Origin: Pseudomonadota bacterium
GTDB taxonomy: Bacteria > Pseudomonadota > Alphaproteobacteria > Sphingomonadales > Sphingomonadaceae
NCBI GenBank assembly: GCA_023436615.1
Contig: JAEZIO010000037.1
Coordinates: 1-64,000 of the forward strand
Direction: 5' to 3'
DNA: 64,000 nucleotides
The notes under the pieces are model-generated. The model worked only from the letters and a program-made list of their open reading frames with translations, ran no database searches and was not told the DNA's origin. The position numbers were made by a program, and so were the translations under genes. Position 1 is the stretch's first letter. Every line of letters begins with the position of its first letter. Positions 34,434 through 43,607 of the stretch are shown here, piece after piece.

Positions 34434-35635
34434 AGGCCCCCCACCAACTCCCGGAACTGGTCGCCGCGATCCTCGAAGTCTCTGAACTGGTCGAAGCTCG
34501 CGCATGCCGGCGACAGGAGCACCGTATCGCCTGCTTCAGCATCCTGCGCGGCCTGCCGCACCGCCTCGTCGAGTTTTCCACAATTTTTCACCGGCATGTG
34601 CGGCGCTAGCAGGCGCTCGAACAGCTCTGCTGCCTCCCCGATCGTGTAGGCGGAGCGGACGTGGCCGAAGTGCGGCGCGCACTCGTCGAGTTCGTCGGTC
34701 TTTGCCTGCCCGCCGACGATCCAGCGGATGCTTTGGAATGCGGCGAGCGCGGGGGCCGTGGCGGTCGGGTTGGTCGCCTTGCTGTCGTTGAGGAAGAGGA
34801 CGCCGTCCTTCTCGCGGACGCGCTCCATACGGTGCGGCAGGCCAGGGTAGGTGCAAAGGCCCTTTTCGATCGCCGCGCTATCGATCCCGAGGGTCTCGCA
34901 GACTTCCCTTGCCGCGGCCGCATTCTGAGCGTTGTGCGGCCCTTGAAGGGCCGGCCAGCGAGACTGGTCGATCACCGCAGCAGCGCCGTGAACCCTGGCG
35001 CCCGTCGACATTTCCAGCAATCGCATCTTCGATGCCGCATAAGCGTCGAAATTCTCGTACCGGTCGAGATGGTCCGGCGTGATGTTGAGAAGCACCGCGA
35101 CGTCGCAATCGAGGCTCTGCGTCAGGTCGATCTGGTAGCTCGAGAGCTCCAGCACATACACGCCGCCTTCGGGAAGCGGGTCCTGGGCGAGGATCGGCAG
35201 GCCGATATTGCCGCCCATCGTCGTCGGGACGCCCGCGGTCTTGAGGATGTGGTGGATCAGCGCGGTCGTCGTCGACTTGCCGTTTGTGCCGGTGATCCCG
35301 ACCACCTTGTGCGGCGGAAGCTCCGGGCGCGCGCGGGCGAACAGCTCGATGTCGCCGATGATCTCCACGCCTGCCTCACGCGCGCGCTTTGCGATGGCGT
35401 GGCGGTTGAGCGGAAGGCCGGGAGTAACGACCAGGCTGTCGAACTGCGAAAGGTTGGCCTCGTCCAAGTGCACAATTTCCGTGCCGGTGGGCGCCTTCGC
35501 CCTCGCCTCTTCCTTCTCGTCCCACGCGGTGACCTTCGCCCCACCCGCGAGGAGCGCCTCGACCGTCGCAATCCCGGACCGCGCGAGGCCGTAAACCGCG
35601 TAGTGCTTGCCCGCGAAGGCCGTGGCCGTGATCAC
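34430..35635 (-). CDS. murD: UDP-N-acetylmuramoyl-L-alanine--D-glutamate ligase
   Basis: A 401-residue Mur ligase that adds D-Glu. The P-loop is GITGTNGKSTTTALI, with LELSSYQI and the metal-binding His in LLNITPDHLDRY. The protein is slightly shorter than E. coli MurD. The start is GTG at 35635, overlapping the mraY stop in GTGA. Confidence 0.96.
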   Translation of the reverse strand: MITATAFAGKHYAVYGLARSGIATVEALLAGGAKVTAWDEKEEARAKAPTGTEIVHLDEANLSQFDSLVVTPGLPLNRHAIAKRAREAGVEIIGDIELFARARPELPPHKVVGITGTNGKSTTTALIHHILKTAGVPTTMGGNIGLPILAQDPLPEGGVYVLELSSYQIDLTQSLDCDVAVLLNITPDHLDRYENFDAYAASKMRLLEMSTGARVHGAAAVIDQSRWPALQGPHNAQNAAAAREVCETLGIDSAAIEKGLCTYPGLPHRMERVREKDGVLFLNDSKATNPTATAPALAAFQSIRWIVGGQAKTDELDECAPHFGHVRSAYTIGEAAELFERLLAPHMPVKNCGKLDEAVRQAAQDAEAGDTVLLSPACASFDQFRDFEDRGDQFRELVGGL

Positions 35636-36702
35636 CGCAGCTTGAGGGTCGACAGACCCGCGAGCGCCAGCACGAAGCTGATTATCCAGAAGCGGATGAC
35701 GACGGTCGGCTCCGACCAGCCGAGATGCTCGAAATGGTGGTGGATCGGCGCCATGAGGAACACCCGCTTGCCGGTGCGCTTATAGACGAAGACCTGGATG
35801 ACCACGCTCAGCGCCTCCACGACGAACAGGCCGCCTATGATGGCGAGCACGAACTCATGGTGCGTCGCCACCGCGATCGCTCCGAGCGCCCCGCCGAGCG
35901 CGAGGCTGCCGGTGTCGCCCATGAAGACCGCCGCCGGCGGCGCGTTGAACCACAGGAACGCCAAGCCCGCGCCGACGATCGCCAGGCAAAGCACCGTCAG
36001 ATCGCCCGCGCCCAATATGTGAGGAATGCCGAGATAGGCGGCGAAGCGGGCATTGCCGACCAGATAGGTGATCAGAAGGAAGGCCAGGCTGGCGATGATC
36101 ACCGGCATGGTGGCGAGGCCGTCGAGCCCGTCGGTGAGGTTCACCGCATTGCCGAACGCGACGATCACGAACGCGCCGAACGGTATGTATAGCCAGCCGA
36201 GGTCCGCGATCGGCTCCTTCACGAACGGAATGTGCAGGTAGGTCCCGCTGTGGCGGACCATGAGCCAGGTCGCGACGCCTGCGACGAGGAATTCGAGCGC
36301 CAGGCGCGTCCTGCCGGACAGGCCGGCGTGGTGCGCCTTGCGCACCTTGTCATAGTCGTCGAGGAAGCCGATCAGGCCGAAGCCGGCCGTCACCAGCAGG
36401 CACGCCCAGACGTAGACGCTGCCGACGTTCATCCACAGCAGAACTGACGACGTGACGGCGATCAGGATCAACAGCCCACCCATGGTCGGCGTCCCGCGCT
36501 TCGCGAGATGCGTCTGCGGCCCGTCGGCGCGGATCGGCTGGCCGCGACCCTGGCGCACCCGAAGGTAAGAGATGAACCATGGCCCGAGAACAAGCCCGAT
36601 CATCAGCGCGGTCGCGCTCGCCGCTCCGGCCCGAAAGCTCAGATAGCGGATCAGGTTGAAAATCCCTGGGAAGTCGAACTGCTGCGCTAGGAGGTAGAGC
36701 AT
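35632..36702 (-). CDS. mraY: phospho-MurNAc-pentapeptide transferase MraY
   Basis: A 356-residue ten-span membrane enzyme that makes lipid I from undecaprenyl phosphate and UDP-MurNAc-pentapeptide. Motifs: THLAKRGTPTMGG, GFLDDYDKV (Asp pair), NLTDGLDGLA and FMGDTGSLALGG. The start ATG at 36702 lies inside the end of murF (16-base overlap), the longest overlap of the cluster. Confidence 0.97.
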   Translation of the reverse strand: MLYLLAQQFDFPGIFNLIRYLSFRAGAASATALMIGLVLGPWFISYLRVRQGRGQPIRADGPQTHLAKRGTPTMGGLLILIAVTSSVLLWMNVGSVYVWACLLVTAGFGLIGFLDDYDKVRKAHHAGLSGRTRLALEFLVAGVATWLMVRHSGTYLHIPFVKEPIADLGWLYIPFGAFVIVAFGNAVNLTDGLDGLATMPVIIASLAFLLITYLVGNARFAAYLGIPHILGAGDLTVLCLAIVGAGLAFLWFNAPPAAVFMGDTGSLALGGALGAIAVATHHEFVLAIIGGLFVVEALSVVIQVFVYKRTGKRVFLMAPIHHHFEHLGWSEPTVVIRFWIISFVLALAGLSTLKLR

Positions 36703-38075
36703 TGCACGCCTTCCTTGAGCAGCTCGATTACGCGCGACAGGCCGACCGAGTTCGAGGCCTTGACCAGCACTGCATCGCCGGGCCGGAGGAGCCTCGCCAC
36801 GGCCTCGGCGGCATCCTCGGCCCCAGTGACACGCGTGACGTGCACATGACCGTCGACCGCGGCTTCGAGCGGCCGCATGTCCTCACCCACGAGAATGAGC
36901 TCGTCGACCTTTGCATCCATGACCGCCGGGCCGAGCGCGGCATGAAGCGCATCGCTATGCGTGCCGAGCTCGCGCATCGGGCCGAGGACGGCGATCCGTC
37001 GCTCCGCTCCCGCTTCGGCGCCAAGGCTGCGCAGGGTCGCCGCCATCGATGCGGGGTTCGCGTTGTAGCTCTCGTCGATGAGCAGGGCTTTGCCGCCGTC
37101 GACGCGGATGGCGTGTCGTTCGCCTCGACCCTTGAGGCCGCCCATGTCGGCTAGCGCAAGCCCGGCCACGCCGATGTCGGCGCCGACCGCCTCGACGGCG
37201 GCGAGCACGGCGAGCGCGTTCGACACCCAATGGTCGCCGCGCTGCGAGATCGTGAAGGTCACATCGCTGTCGAGAAGCGCCGCGGTAATCAGGCTACCGC
37301 CGTCGTCTGAGCGGACAGCGTGAAGCGCGTGAACATCGGCATCGCCACTCCCGAACGTGACGATCCTGTCGGCGTGGCGGCGAGCAGCGCGCACGAGCCG
37401 GTCGCGGTGCGGCGTGTCGTTGGGGATGATCGCAACCCCGTCCGGCTCGAGCCCTTCGAAGATTTCCGCCTTTGCGTCGGCGATCGCTTCCTCGGAACCG
37501 AGGTTCTCGATATGCGCGGGTGCGATCGCCGTGATCAACGCGACATGCGGCCGGACCAGACGGGTCAATCCGGCGATTTCGCCTTTATTGTTCATGCCCA
37601 TTTCGAGCACGGCGAACTCTGCGTCTCGCGGCATCCGCGCGAGGCTGAGCGGAACTCCAGTATGGTTGTTATAGCTTTTGACCGATCGGTGGACCGTGCC
37701 GGGGCAACAGCGTTCGAGCGCGGCGTAGAGGGCTTCCTTCGTGCTCGTCTTGCCGACGGACCCGGTCACCCCGAGGATCGTCGCCTTGCTTCTTTCGCGC
37801 GCCGCCCGGCCGATATCCTCAAGCGCTCGAGCAGTGTCGTCGACGAGCACGTGCGGCGCATCCACCGGCTGCGAGACCAGCAAGCCCGAAGCTCCGGCGG
37901 CGATTGCCTGAGACACGAACTCATGACCGTCATGGACCGTACCCGGCATTGCGACGAACAGGTCGCCCGGGCCTACTTCGCGGCTGTCGAAGGTAACGCC
38001 GGTGACCTCGAAGCTGCCGCTCGCAGTCCCGCGCGTCGCACGCGCGATTTCCTCCGATGTCCACAGCGCGCTCAC
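36687..38075 (-). CDS. murF: UDP-MurNAc-tripeptide--D-Ala-D-Ala ligase
   Basis: A 462-residue Mur ligase that adds D-Ala-D-Ala. The P-loop is GVTGSVGKTSTKEAL, followed by VLEMGMNNKGEI and the C-terminal DESYNANPASM. The GTG at 38075 (MSALWTSEE) overlaps the murE stop in GTGA and is preferred over a GTG at 38084. It overlaps mraY at its 3' end. Confidence 0.95.
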   Translation of the reverse strand: MSALWTSEEIARATRGTASGSFEVTGVTFDSREVGPGDLFVAMPGTVHDGHEFVSQAIAAGASGLLVSQPVDAPHVLVDDTARALEDIGRAARERSKATILGVTGSVGKTSTKEALYAALERCCPGTVHRSVKSYNNHTGVPLSLARMPRDAEFAVLEMGMNNKGEIAGLTRLVRPHVALITAIAPAHIENLGSEEAIADAKAEIFEGLEPDGVAIIPNDTPHRDRLVRAARRHADRIVTFGSGDADVHALHAVRSDDGGSLITAALLDSDVTFTISQRGDHWVSNALAVLAAVEAVGADIGVAGLALADMGGLKGRGERHAIRVDGGKALLIDESYNANPASMAATLRSLGAEAGAERRIAVLGPMRELGTHSDALHAALGPAVMDAKVDELILVGEDMRPLEAAVDGHVHVTRVTGAEDAAEAVARLLRPGDAVLVKASNSVGLSRVIELLKEGVQCSTS

Positions 38076-39499
38076 GCGGCACACTCCCGAGCCACCAGCG
38101 CGTCGTCGAATGGAAGCACCCTCTGATCCTTCCCGGCCCCGATGACCTGCCCCGTCTCGTGACCCTTGCCGGCGAGCAGGATGATGTCGCCGCCCGCAGC
38201 CATCTCCACGGCTCGGGCAATCGCCTCCTTGCGCCCGGCGACTTCCATGGCAGCGGGAGCGCCCGCCATTATGTCGGCTCGGATTTTGCCCGGATCCTCG
38301 CCGCGCGGATTGTCGTCGGTGACGATAACCACGTCGGACAGCCGCGCCGCAACCTGACCCATCGGCGCGCGCTTGCCCTGGTCACGGTCGCCACCTGCGC
38401 CGAACACGGTGATGAGCTTTCCCTCCACGTGCGGCCGCAGCGCCGCAATAGCGGCTTCCAAGGCGTCGGGCGTGTGCGCATAATCGACATAGACCGGCGC
38501 GCCGGCGCGGCTGATCACCGCTCGTTCCAATCGTCCGCGGACCGGAGCGACGCGGCCCATCGCCGAGAAGACGTCGCGCCAATCGCCGCCCGTCGCCAGG
38601 ACGAGTACGGCGGCAGTCAGCACGTTCGACGCCTGGTAGGCGCCGATCAGCGGCAGGGCGAGCCGCTGCGCCTTCCCGCCATGCTCAATGATCAACGTCT
38701 GCCCGAGTGGCGTCGGCGTCTGCTCCACGAGCCGTATCGTCTCGCCCCTCCGGCCGACAGTCAGCGTATCGAGGCCGCGCCCGCGAGCGCGTTGAAGGAC
38801 CTCGCCTGACTTTGGATCGTCGGTCCAGACGACCGCTGCCCGCCCGGGCTCGATGACTTCTTCGAAGAGCCGCATCTTGGCTTCGAAGTAGGCGTCCATC
38901 GAGGGATGGTAGTCCAGATGGTCGCGGCTGAAATTCGTGAAGGCGGCCGCAGCCAGCGGCACGCCCTCGGCGCGATACTGGTCCAGGCCGTGCGACGATG
39001 CCTCGTAGGCTACGTGGGTGATACCCATGCGCTTGAGGCCGGCGACATTGCTCAGGAAGGTGACGATGTCCGGGGTTGTCAGGCCGGTCTTCACCTGTTC
39101 GTCCGAAGTCGTCACTCCGAGCGTGCCGATGGACGCCGAACGGTGCCCCAGCATTCGCCAGATCTGGCGCGTCATTTCGACGGTGGAGGTCTTTCCGTTG
39201 GTGCCCGTCACGGCGACGACGGTGTCGGGATACGGCCCGAAATAGCGCGACGCCAATTGCGCGAAGAGTCGCCGCGGCTGCTCGTCGGCGAGGTGGATTG
39301 CGGAGCCAACTTCGACTCCCGGTCGCGCCACGACGGCAATAGCGCCGCGATCCACGGCCCCGGGGATATAGTCTTCGCCGTTGAACACCGCGCCCTTGAA
39401 GGCCCCGAAGACGCTGCCCCGGGTGACCTTGCGATGGTCGATTGCAAAGCCGGTCACTTCGGAATCGCTGTCGACGTCCGCGAGATCGCCCAGGCGCAT
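38072..39499 (-). CDS. murE: UDP-MurNAc-dipeptide--meso-DAP ligase
   Basis: A 475-residue Mur ligase. The P-loop is AVTGTNGKTSTVEM. The motif TDDNPRGEDP contains DNPR, which marks enzymes that add meso-diaminopimelate, the Gram-negative cross-linking residue, rather than lysine. Start ATG at 39499 lies 4 bases after the ftsI stop; longer frames overlap ftsI and are not needed. Confidence 0.96.
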   Translation of the reverse strand: MRLGDLADVDSDSEVTGFAIDHRKVTRGSVFGAFKGAVFNGEDYIPGAVDRGAIAVVARPGVEVGSAIHLADEQPRRLFAQLASRYFGPYPDTVVAVTGTNGKTSTVEMTRQIWRMLGHRSASIGTLGVTTSDEQVKTGLTTPDIVTFLSNVAGLKRMGITHVAYEASSHGLDQYRAEGVPLAAAAFTNFSRDHLDYHPSMDAYFEAKMRLFEEVIEPGRAAVVWTDDPKSGEVLQRARGRGLDTLTVGRRGETIRLVEQTPTPLGQTLIIEHGGKAQRLALPLIGAYQASNVLTAAVLVLATGGDWRDVFSAMGRVAPVRGRLERAVISRAGAPVYVDYAHTPDALEAAIAALRPHVEGKLITVFGAGGDRDQGKRAPMGQVAARLSDVVIVTDDNPRGEDPGKIRADIMAGAPAAMEVAGRKEAIARAVEMAAGGDIILLAGKGHETGQVIGAGKDQRVLPFDDALVARECAA

Positions 39500-39503
39500 G
39501 CGA

Positions 39504-41219
39504 TCACTGGTCCTTGCGATTGTGGACGAAGGGCAGGACCTCCGACAGGTCGGGCTCTCTGTTCTTGTCGGGAGTGACGCCGAGCATCGGCGCGATCCGC
39601 GACACCGTCTTGCTGACGACTGGTGCAACGTTCCAGCCGGCGGTGTGGAATCCGTAGGTTTCGGCGGTCGCCTTGGGGTCGTCTAGCATTACGACGATCA
39701 CATAGCGAGGATCGTCCATCGGGAAAACGCCCGCAAAGGTGGTGACGACGGCCGCGGACGTATAGCGCCCGCCTGCAAGCTTTTCCGCGGTCCCGGTCTT
39801 GCCCCCGACGCGATAACCAGGCGCATCGGCCTTCTTGCCGGTGCCTTGAGTCACGACGATCCGCAGCAGTCCGCGCATCTTGTAGCTGGTGTCGGCGGTG
39901 AAGACACGGCGACCGGCGGGAAGCGGATGCCTGGCGCCGACCTTGAGCAGCGTCGCCGGCCGATAGATGCCGCCGTTGAACAAAGTCGCGTAGCCGGTCG
40001 CGAGATGGAGAGGCGTCACCGCGATCCCGTGACCGTATCCGACGGTCATGGTCGCGACCTGGCCCCAGTCGTTGCCGGGCGTCAGCGTGCGGCCGCGCTC
40101 CTTGAGCTCGACCTCGACCCGCTTGAGGAAGCCCATCTTGGACAGGAACGCGCGCTGCCGCGCGGCGCCGACTTCGGCGGCGATCTGCGCCGTTCCGATG
40201 TTGGAGCTTTCCTTCATGATCTCGGCAACCGTGCACGGACCGCCGAAGGGATGCGTGTCGGTGATCGTGAAGCCGCCGGCGGGCAGCCCTTTTGGACAAT
40301 TGTACGTCTTTCCGAACGATTCGATGATGCCACTGTCCATCGCCATGGCCACGGTGAACGGCTTGAAGGTCGAGCCGAGCTCGTAGACGCCGAGCGTCGC
40401 CCGGTTGAACCGGGCTTCCGGCGGCGCGTTGCCGGGACGGTTCGGGTTCACCTGCGGAAGCGACGTCATCGCCAGGATCTCACTGGTGCGTATGTCCATG
40501 ATGATTCCCGCCGCTCCGAGCGCCGAGAAGTTCGTCATCGCCTCCATCAATTCGTGCTCGAGCGCCTGCTGGATGCGGCTGGATATCGACAGCTGGATCG
40601 GCTCGCCCCGCGTAGCTGGATCGGACATCGGCAGATCGAAAGCGCGCTCGATCCCGGCAACGCCGTGGCCGTCGATGTCGGTATAGCCGATGACGCTCGA
40701 TGCGAGGCTGGTCTGCGGGTAGAGCCGGTCAGGCTCCCTCGTCAGCGACAGCCCCGGCTCGCCGATCGCGTTTACAGCCTGGACAAGCTCCGGACCCGCG
40801 CGCCGCCGCAAGTAGAAGAATGGCTTACCGGAGCGCAGCATCGCGAAATAGTCGGCTTCCGACCGCTCGGGCATCAGCTGGGCGAGGCGGCGTGCGATTT
40901 CGAGCTTGTCGCCGATGACCTTGCCCGGGTGCAGCCCGATCGTCCAGACGTCGATAGTGCGAGCGAGCGGCTGCCCGTCGCGGTCGATGATGTCACCGCG
41001 CGCGGGCACCAGGGCGCTAACGCCCCCTTCGCGTCCGGCATGGTCCCCGAATGCAGCGAGGTAGAGGATTCGCAGCGCGATGAGTGCGACGACGCCTGCA
41101 TAGACCAGCATGCCCAGCATCAGCCGCTGGTGCATGATCGACAGGATCTGCCGCCGCTGGCCGACAAGCCGGAGCCGCTCCGGGCGCGGGGCGACAAGGG
41201 CTGCGGTCGGGGCGTTCAT
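39504..41219 (-). CDS. ftsI: septal transpeptidase FtsI (PBP3)
   Basis: A 571-residue class B penicillin-binding protein that cross-links septal peptidoglycan with FtsW. A cytoplasmic N-terminus, TM helix (about 33-55), pedestal domain and transpeptidase domain appear in order. The catalytic Ser is in LGSTFKPF, the second motif is SSN in KESSNIG, and the third is GGKTGTAEK. Start ATG at 41219 overlaps the ftsL stop. Confidence 0.97.
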   Translation of the reverse strand: MNAPTAALVAPRPERLRLVGQRRQILSIMHQRLMLGMLVYAGVVALIALRILYLAAFGDHAGREGGVSALVPARGDIIDRDGQPLARTIDVWTIGLHPGKVIGDKLEIARRLAQLMPERSEADYFAMLRSGKPFFYLRRRAGPELVQAVNAIGEPGLSLTREPDRLYPQTSLASSVIGYTDIDGHGVAGIERAFDLPMSDPATRGEPIQLSISSRIQQALEHELMEAMTNFSALGAAGIIMDIRTSEILAMTSLPQVNPNRPGNAPPEARFNRATLGVYELGSTFKPFTVAMAMDSGIIESFGKTYNCPKGLPAGGFTITDTHPFGGPCTVAEIMKESSNIGTAQIAAEVGAARQRAFLSKMGFLKRVEVELKERGRTLTPGNDWGQVATMTVGYGHGIAVTPLHLATGYATLFNGGIYRPATLLKVGARHPLPAGRRVFTADTSYKMRGLLRIVVTQGTGKKADAPGYRVGGKTGTAEKLAGGRYTSAAVVTTFAGVFPMDDPRYVIVVMLDDPKATAETYGFHTAGWNVAPVVSKTVSRIAPMLGVTPDKNREPDLSEVLPFVHNRKDQ

Positions 41220-41911
41220 TTCTGCGTGCGCGATCCCTTGGCTGTGGAGTGCTGGCTCGGAAGCGGCGCCAGCGGATCGACATTGGCGGTCCGCAGCGGC
41301 CTTGTCACCGGCTGAGCGGCGGCGTTCCGGCTCTTGTCCCCAGCTTTTTTGCCGCCACTTTCAGGCTTGGCGGCCACCGCTTTGAAAGGCATTGGCTTCA
41401 GGGACGCCACCGCGTCCGTTTCCGCTTTCTTCACGGGTTCGGACGGCTTGGGTGCGGCGGCAGTCGGGCGCTCTGCGACTTTCAGGCTTGCCTGGTGCAG
41501 CAGCGAAGGAACCGGCGCCGCATTACTGACTTCCGCCACATCCTGCGCCAGCGGCTGCGGAGCCTGAGGCGCGGGAGCGGAAGCAAGCACCATCGGCGCA
41601 TCCACCGGCAGATGGTGCTCGGGCTGCACCAGCCGGGCAAGCTGGAACTTGTCACCGAGGATCTGGTCCGCGCTGGGGGCGGACAGCGACAGGACGCGAA
41701 CGTTCCACCGCTCGAGCTGAGCGAGCCGGCCGCGCGTGCCGATTTCTGTCTGCAAGAGGCGGATGTCGGCCTGGGTACGGACGATGTGGCTCTCCACCGC
41801 CTCCAGCGCCGCGCGCTCGGATGCCACCCGCAGCGATACGAGGTAGCACCCGAGAGCGGCTCCAGCCACGGCGGTCGCCATGAACACGGAATGGAAGCTG
41901 CGAACGCTCAT
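41216..41911 (-). CDS. ftsL: FtsL-like divisome protein with long C-terminal tail
   Basis: A 231-residue bitopic protein. A TM helix (about residues 8-28) is followed by a coiled coil (about 30-65, SERAALEAVESHIVRTQAD...), as in FtsL, which recruits and activates FtsWI with FtsB and FtsQ. Beyond about residue 100 there is a Pro/Ala/Lys-rich tail of some 130 residues not found in short FtsL proteins. Assignment rests on position between rsmH and ftsI and on topology. ATG overlaps the rsmH stop. Confidence 0.8.
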   Translation of the reverse strand: MSVRSFHSVFMATAVAGAALGCYLVSLRVASERAALEAVESHIVRTQADIRLLQTEIGTRGRLAQLERWNVRVLSLSAPSADQILGDKFQLARLVQPEHHLPVDAPMVLASAPAPQAPQPLAQDVAEVSNAAPVPSLLHQASLKVAERPTAAAPKPSEPVKKAETDAVASLKPMPFKAVAAKPESGGKKAGDKSRNAAAQPVTRPLRTANVDPLAPLPSQHSTAKGSRTQK

Positions 41912-42858
41912 TGTCCCTCTCCTGCGCGCTTGCGGCTCGGAGCAGAGGTCCGCACGGCGCTGCGCAGTCGGGCCGAACGCGATCGGGGATTGCCGGCCAG
42001 CTCGCGTTCCGTCGGGGAGACCGGCTTGGCGACCCGTTCGAACGTCGGTTCGTTGGGGTCGACAAGCACGGGACGGTGACGCGAGCCGGCCGGCGTCCCA
42101 CCGCTCCGCTCACGGAAAAAGCGTTTGACGATCCGGTCTTCGAGGCTGTGAAAGGTGACGACCGCCAGCCGCCCACCGGGACGGAGAGACCGTTCGGCCG
42201 CCACCAAGCCCTGCTCGAGTTCCTCGAGCTCCGCGTTCATGTGAATCCGGATTGCTTGAAAGGTGCGCGTCGCGGGGTCGCTCTTCTGTCCGGGACGGAA
42301 ACCGAGCGCTCGCCGCACGACCGACGCGAGTTGCGATGTCCTCTCGATGGGGCGAGCCGCGACGATTGCACGTGCGATGGTCCGCGCGCGGGGTTCCTCG
42401 CCATATTCGCGGATTATGCGGGCGATCTCCGCTTCATCGGCTTGATTGAGGAACTCCGCCGCGGTTGGCCCGCTTTGGCCCATTCGCATGTCGAGCGGCC
42501 CGTCCGACTGAAAGGAAAAGCCGCGTTCGGCGCGGTCGAGCTGCATCGAGCTGACCCCGATATCGAGAGCGATTGCATCCACCAGCCCGATGCCGCGCTC
42601 CGCAAGCACGCGGTCCATCTGGCTGAAGCGCTCCTGCACGAGCGTGAGCCGTGGGTCAGGGACGAGTGACGGCCCTTCCGCGATCGCATCCGGATCGCGG
42701 TCGAAACCGATCACTCGTCCCACCCCCACCGCAAGCATTGCGCGCGTGTAGCCGCCAGCTCCGAAGGTGCCGTCGACGACGGTGTCGCCGGGCTGAAGGG
42801 CGAGCGCGTCGATCACTTGGTCGACGAGAACCGGAACGTGCTCTGCCCTCGCGGTCAC
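41908..42858 (-). CDS. rsmH: 16S rRNA (cytosine-1402-N4)-methyltransferase RsmH
   Basis: A 316-residue SAM-dependent methyltransferase (formerly MraW). SAM-site motif VVDGTFGAGGYTRAML, then GFDRDPDAI and the catalytic-region LDIGVSSMQLD. The C-terminal Arg/Ser/Pro-rich tail is longer than in E. coli. The start is GTG at 42858, overlapping the mraZ stop (GTGA). Confidence 0.96.
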   Translation of the reverse strand: MTARAEHVPVLVDQVIDALALQPGDTVVDGTFGAGGYTRAMLAVGVGRVIGFDRDPDAIAEGPSLVPDPRLTLVQERFSQMDRVLAERGIGLVDAIALDIGVSSMQLDRAERGFSFQSDGPLDMRMGQSGPTAAEFLNQADEAEIARIIREYGEEPRARTIARAIVAARPIERTSQLASVVRRALGFRPGQKSDPATRTFQAIRIHMNAELEELEQGLVAAERSLRPGGRLAVVTFHSLEDRIVKRFFRERSGGTPAGSRHRPVLVDPNEPTFERVAKPVSPTERELAGNPRSRSARLRSAVRTSAPSRKRAGEGQ

Positions 42859-43346
42859 AGCTTTGCTCCCCGCTCTTCGAGCCGGAAGCGCGCGATGTCC
42901 TTCATGTCTTCCGGTACCCGCGGTTCGGCGAGGAACAGCTTCGGGTTCCAGATCTGGAAGGTCTCTCCGGCGCCGAGGAACAAGGCCAAGTCCTCGATCT
43001 GGCCCTTGCTGCGCATCATCGGCGGGAAGACGATGCGCCCGGAACTGTCGTAGGGCACCTCTTCGCTGGCGGCGAAAGCCATCAGGTTGCGCTGCTCATA
43101 CTCGAGCTGCGCATCGGGGTTCGTCTCTTCCTTCTCCAACAGCCGTTCAAGCTTGCTGTGCTTCAGAGCGGCGTAGGCGGGATCGTAGGCGCTGAGCGCC
43201 GGGAAGGCTTCGTGCTTGGCGAGGACAATGGTGCGGGCATCGCCCCGCCGCTCGATCACCGAGCGCAGGAAAGCAGGAACGGAGACGCGTCCCTTAGCGT
43301 CGACCCCGTTGACAGCGCTGCCTTGGAACAGATGCTCGAGCGCCAC
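42855..43346 (-). CDS. mraZ: transcriptional regulator MraZ
   Basis: A 163-residue AbrB-like double-fold DNA-binding protein that represses the dcw promoter in E. coli. The two DxxxR-type repeats are VDAKGRVSVPAFLR and YDSSGRIVFPPMM. The GTG at 43346 is chosen because GGGGAA lies 8 bases upstream; a TTG at 43373 and a GTG at 43352 are less well spaced. It is the first gene of the cluster. Candidate operators lie upstream. Confidence 0.92.
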   Translation of the reverse strand: MALEHLFQGSAVNGVDAKGRVSVPAFLRSVIERRGDARTIVLAKHEAFPALSAYDPAYAALKHSKLERLLEKEETNPDAQLEYEQRNLMAFAASEEVPYDSSGRIVFPPMMRSKGQIEDLALFLGAGETFQIWNPKLFLAEPRVPEDMKDIARFRLEERGAKL

Positions 43347-43496
43347 GTCCACTTCCCCGTTTCCGCAGCGCAAAGCTCTCCCATTCGTGGGCGAGCGGCA
43401 TCGCCGCCGGTCCCACGCCGGATTCCAGAAAGGAGGGTTTCAGCCCCGCGCTACAGCCGATGTTGGTAACTCAGGACTAACCGGGAGACAATGGAT

Positions 43497-43526
43497 TTTG
43501 ATGCCATAGTACGGGATTTGATGCCA
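43497..43526. repeat. 10-base direct repeat upstream of mraZ
   Basis: TTTGATGCCA occurs at 43497-43506 and again at 43517-43526, 20 bases apart (about two helical turns), with similar flanks. The spacing suits a dimeric or tandem operator. The bound protein is unknown. Confidence 0.6.
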
Positions 43527-43529
43527 CAA

Positions 43530-43551
43530 GGCGGATTTCTGCGACTTTTTT
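43530..43551. repeat. 22-base motif shared with the bfr upstream region (copy 1)
   Basis: GGCGGATTTC, T, GCGA, C, then a run of Ts. It matches the element at 47722-47743 at 20 of 22 positions. Both copies are intergenic. Confidence 0.5.
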
Positions 43552-43598
43552 ACGTCAGATTCCGACCCTGTTCCCTTCCTGTTCTCCCACGTTCTGGT

Positions 43599-43607
43599 TG
43601 TGGATAA
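43599..43607 (-). promoter_or_regulatory. perfect DnaA box upstream of mraZ
   Basis: TGTGGATAA on the + strand, the exact complement of TTATCCACA. It lies 252 bases before the mraZ start and just beyond the stop of the GldG-like gene. Confidence 0.45.

Noticed and set aside
34571..34579. TTTTCCACA, a DnaA-box-like sequence in murD
   Set aside because: One mismatch and inside coding sequence; expected by chance.
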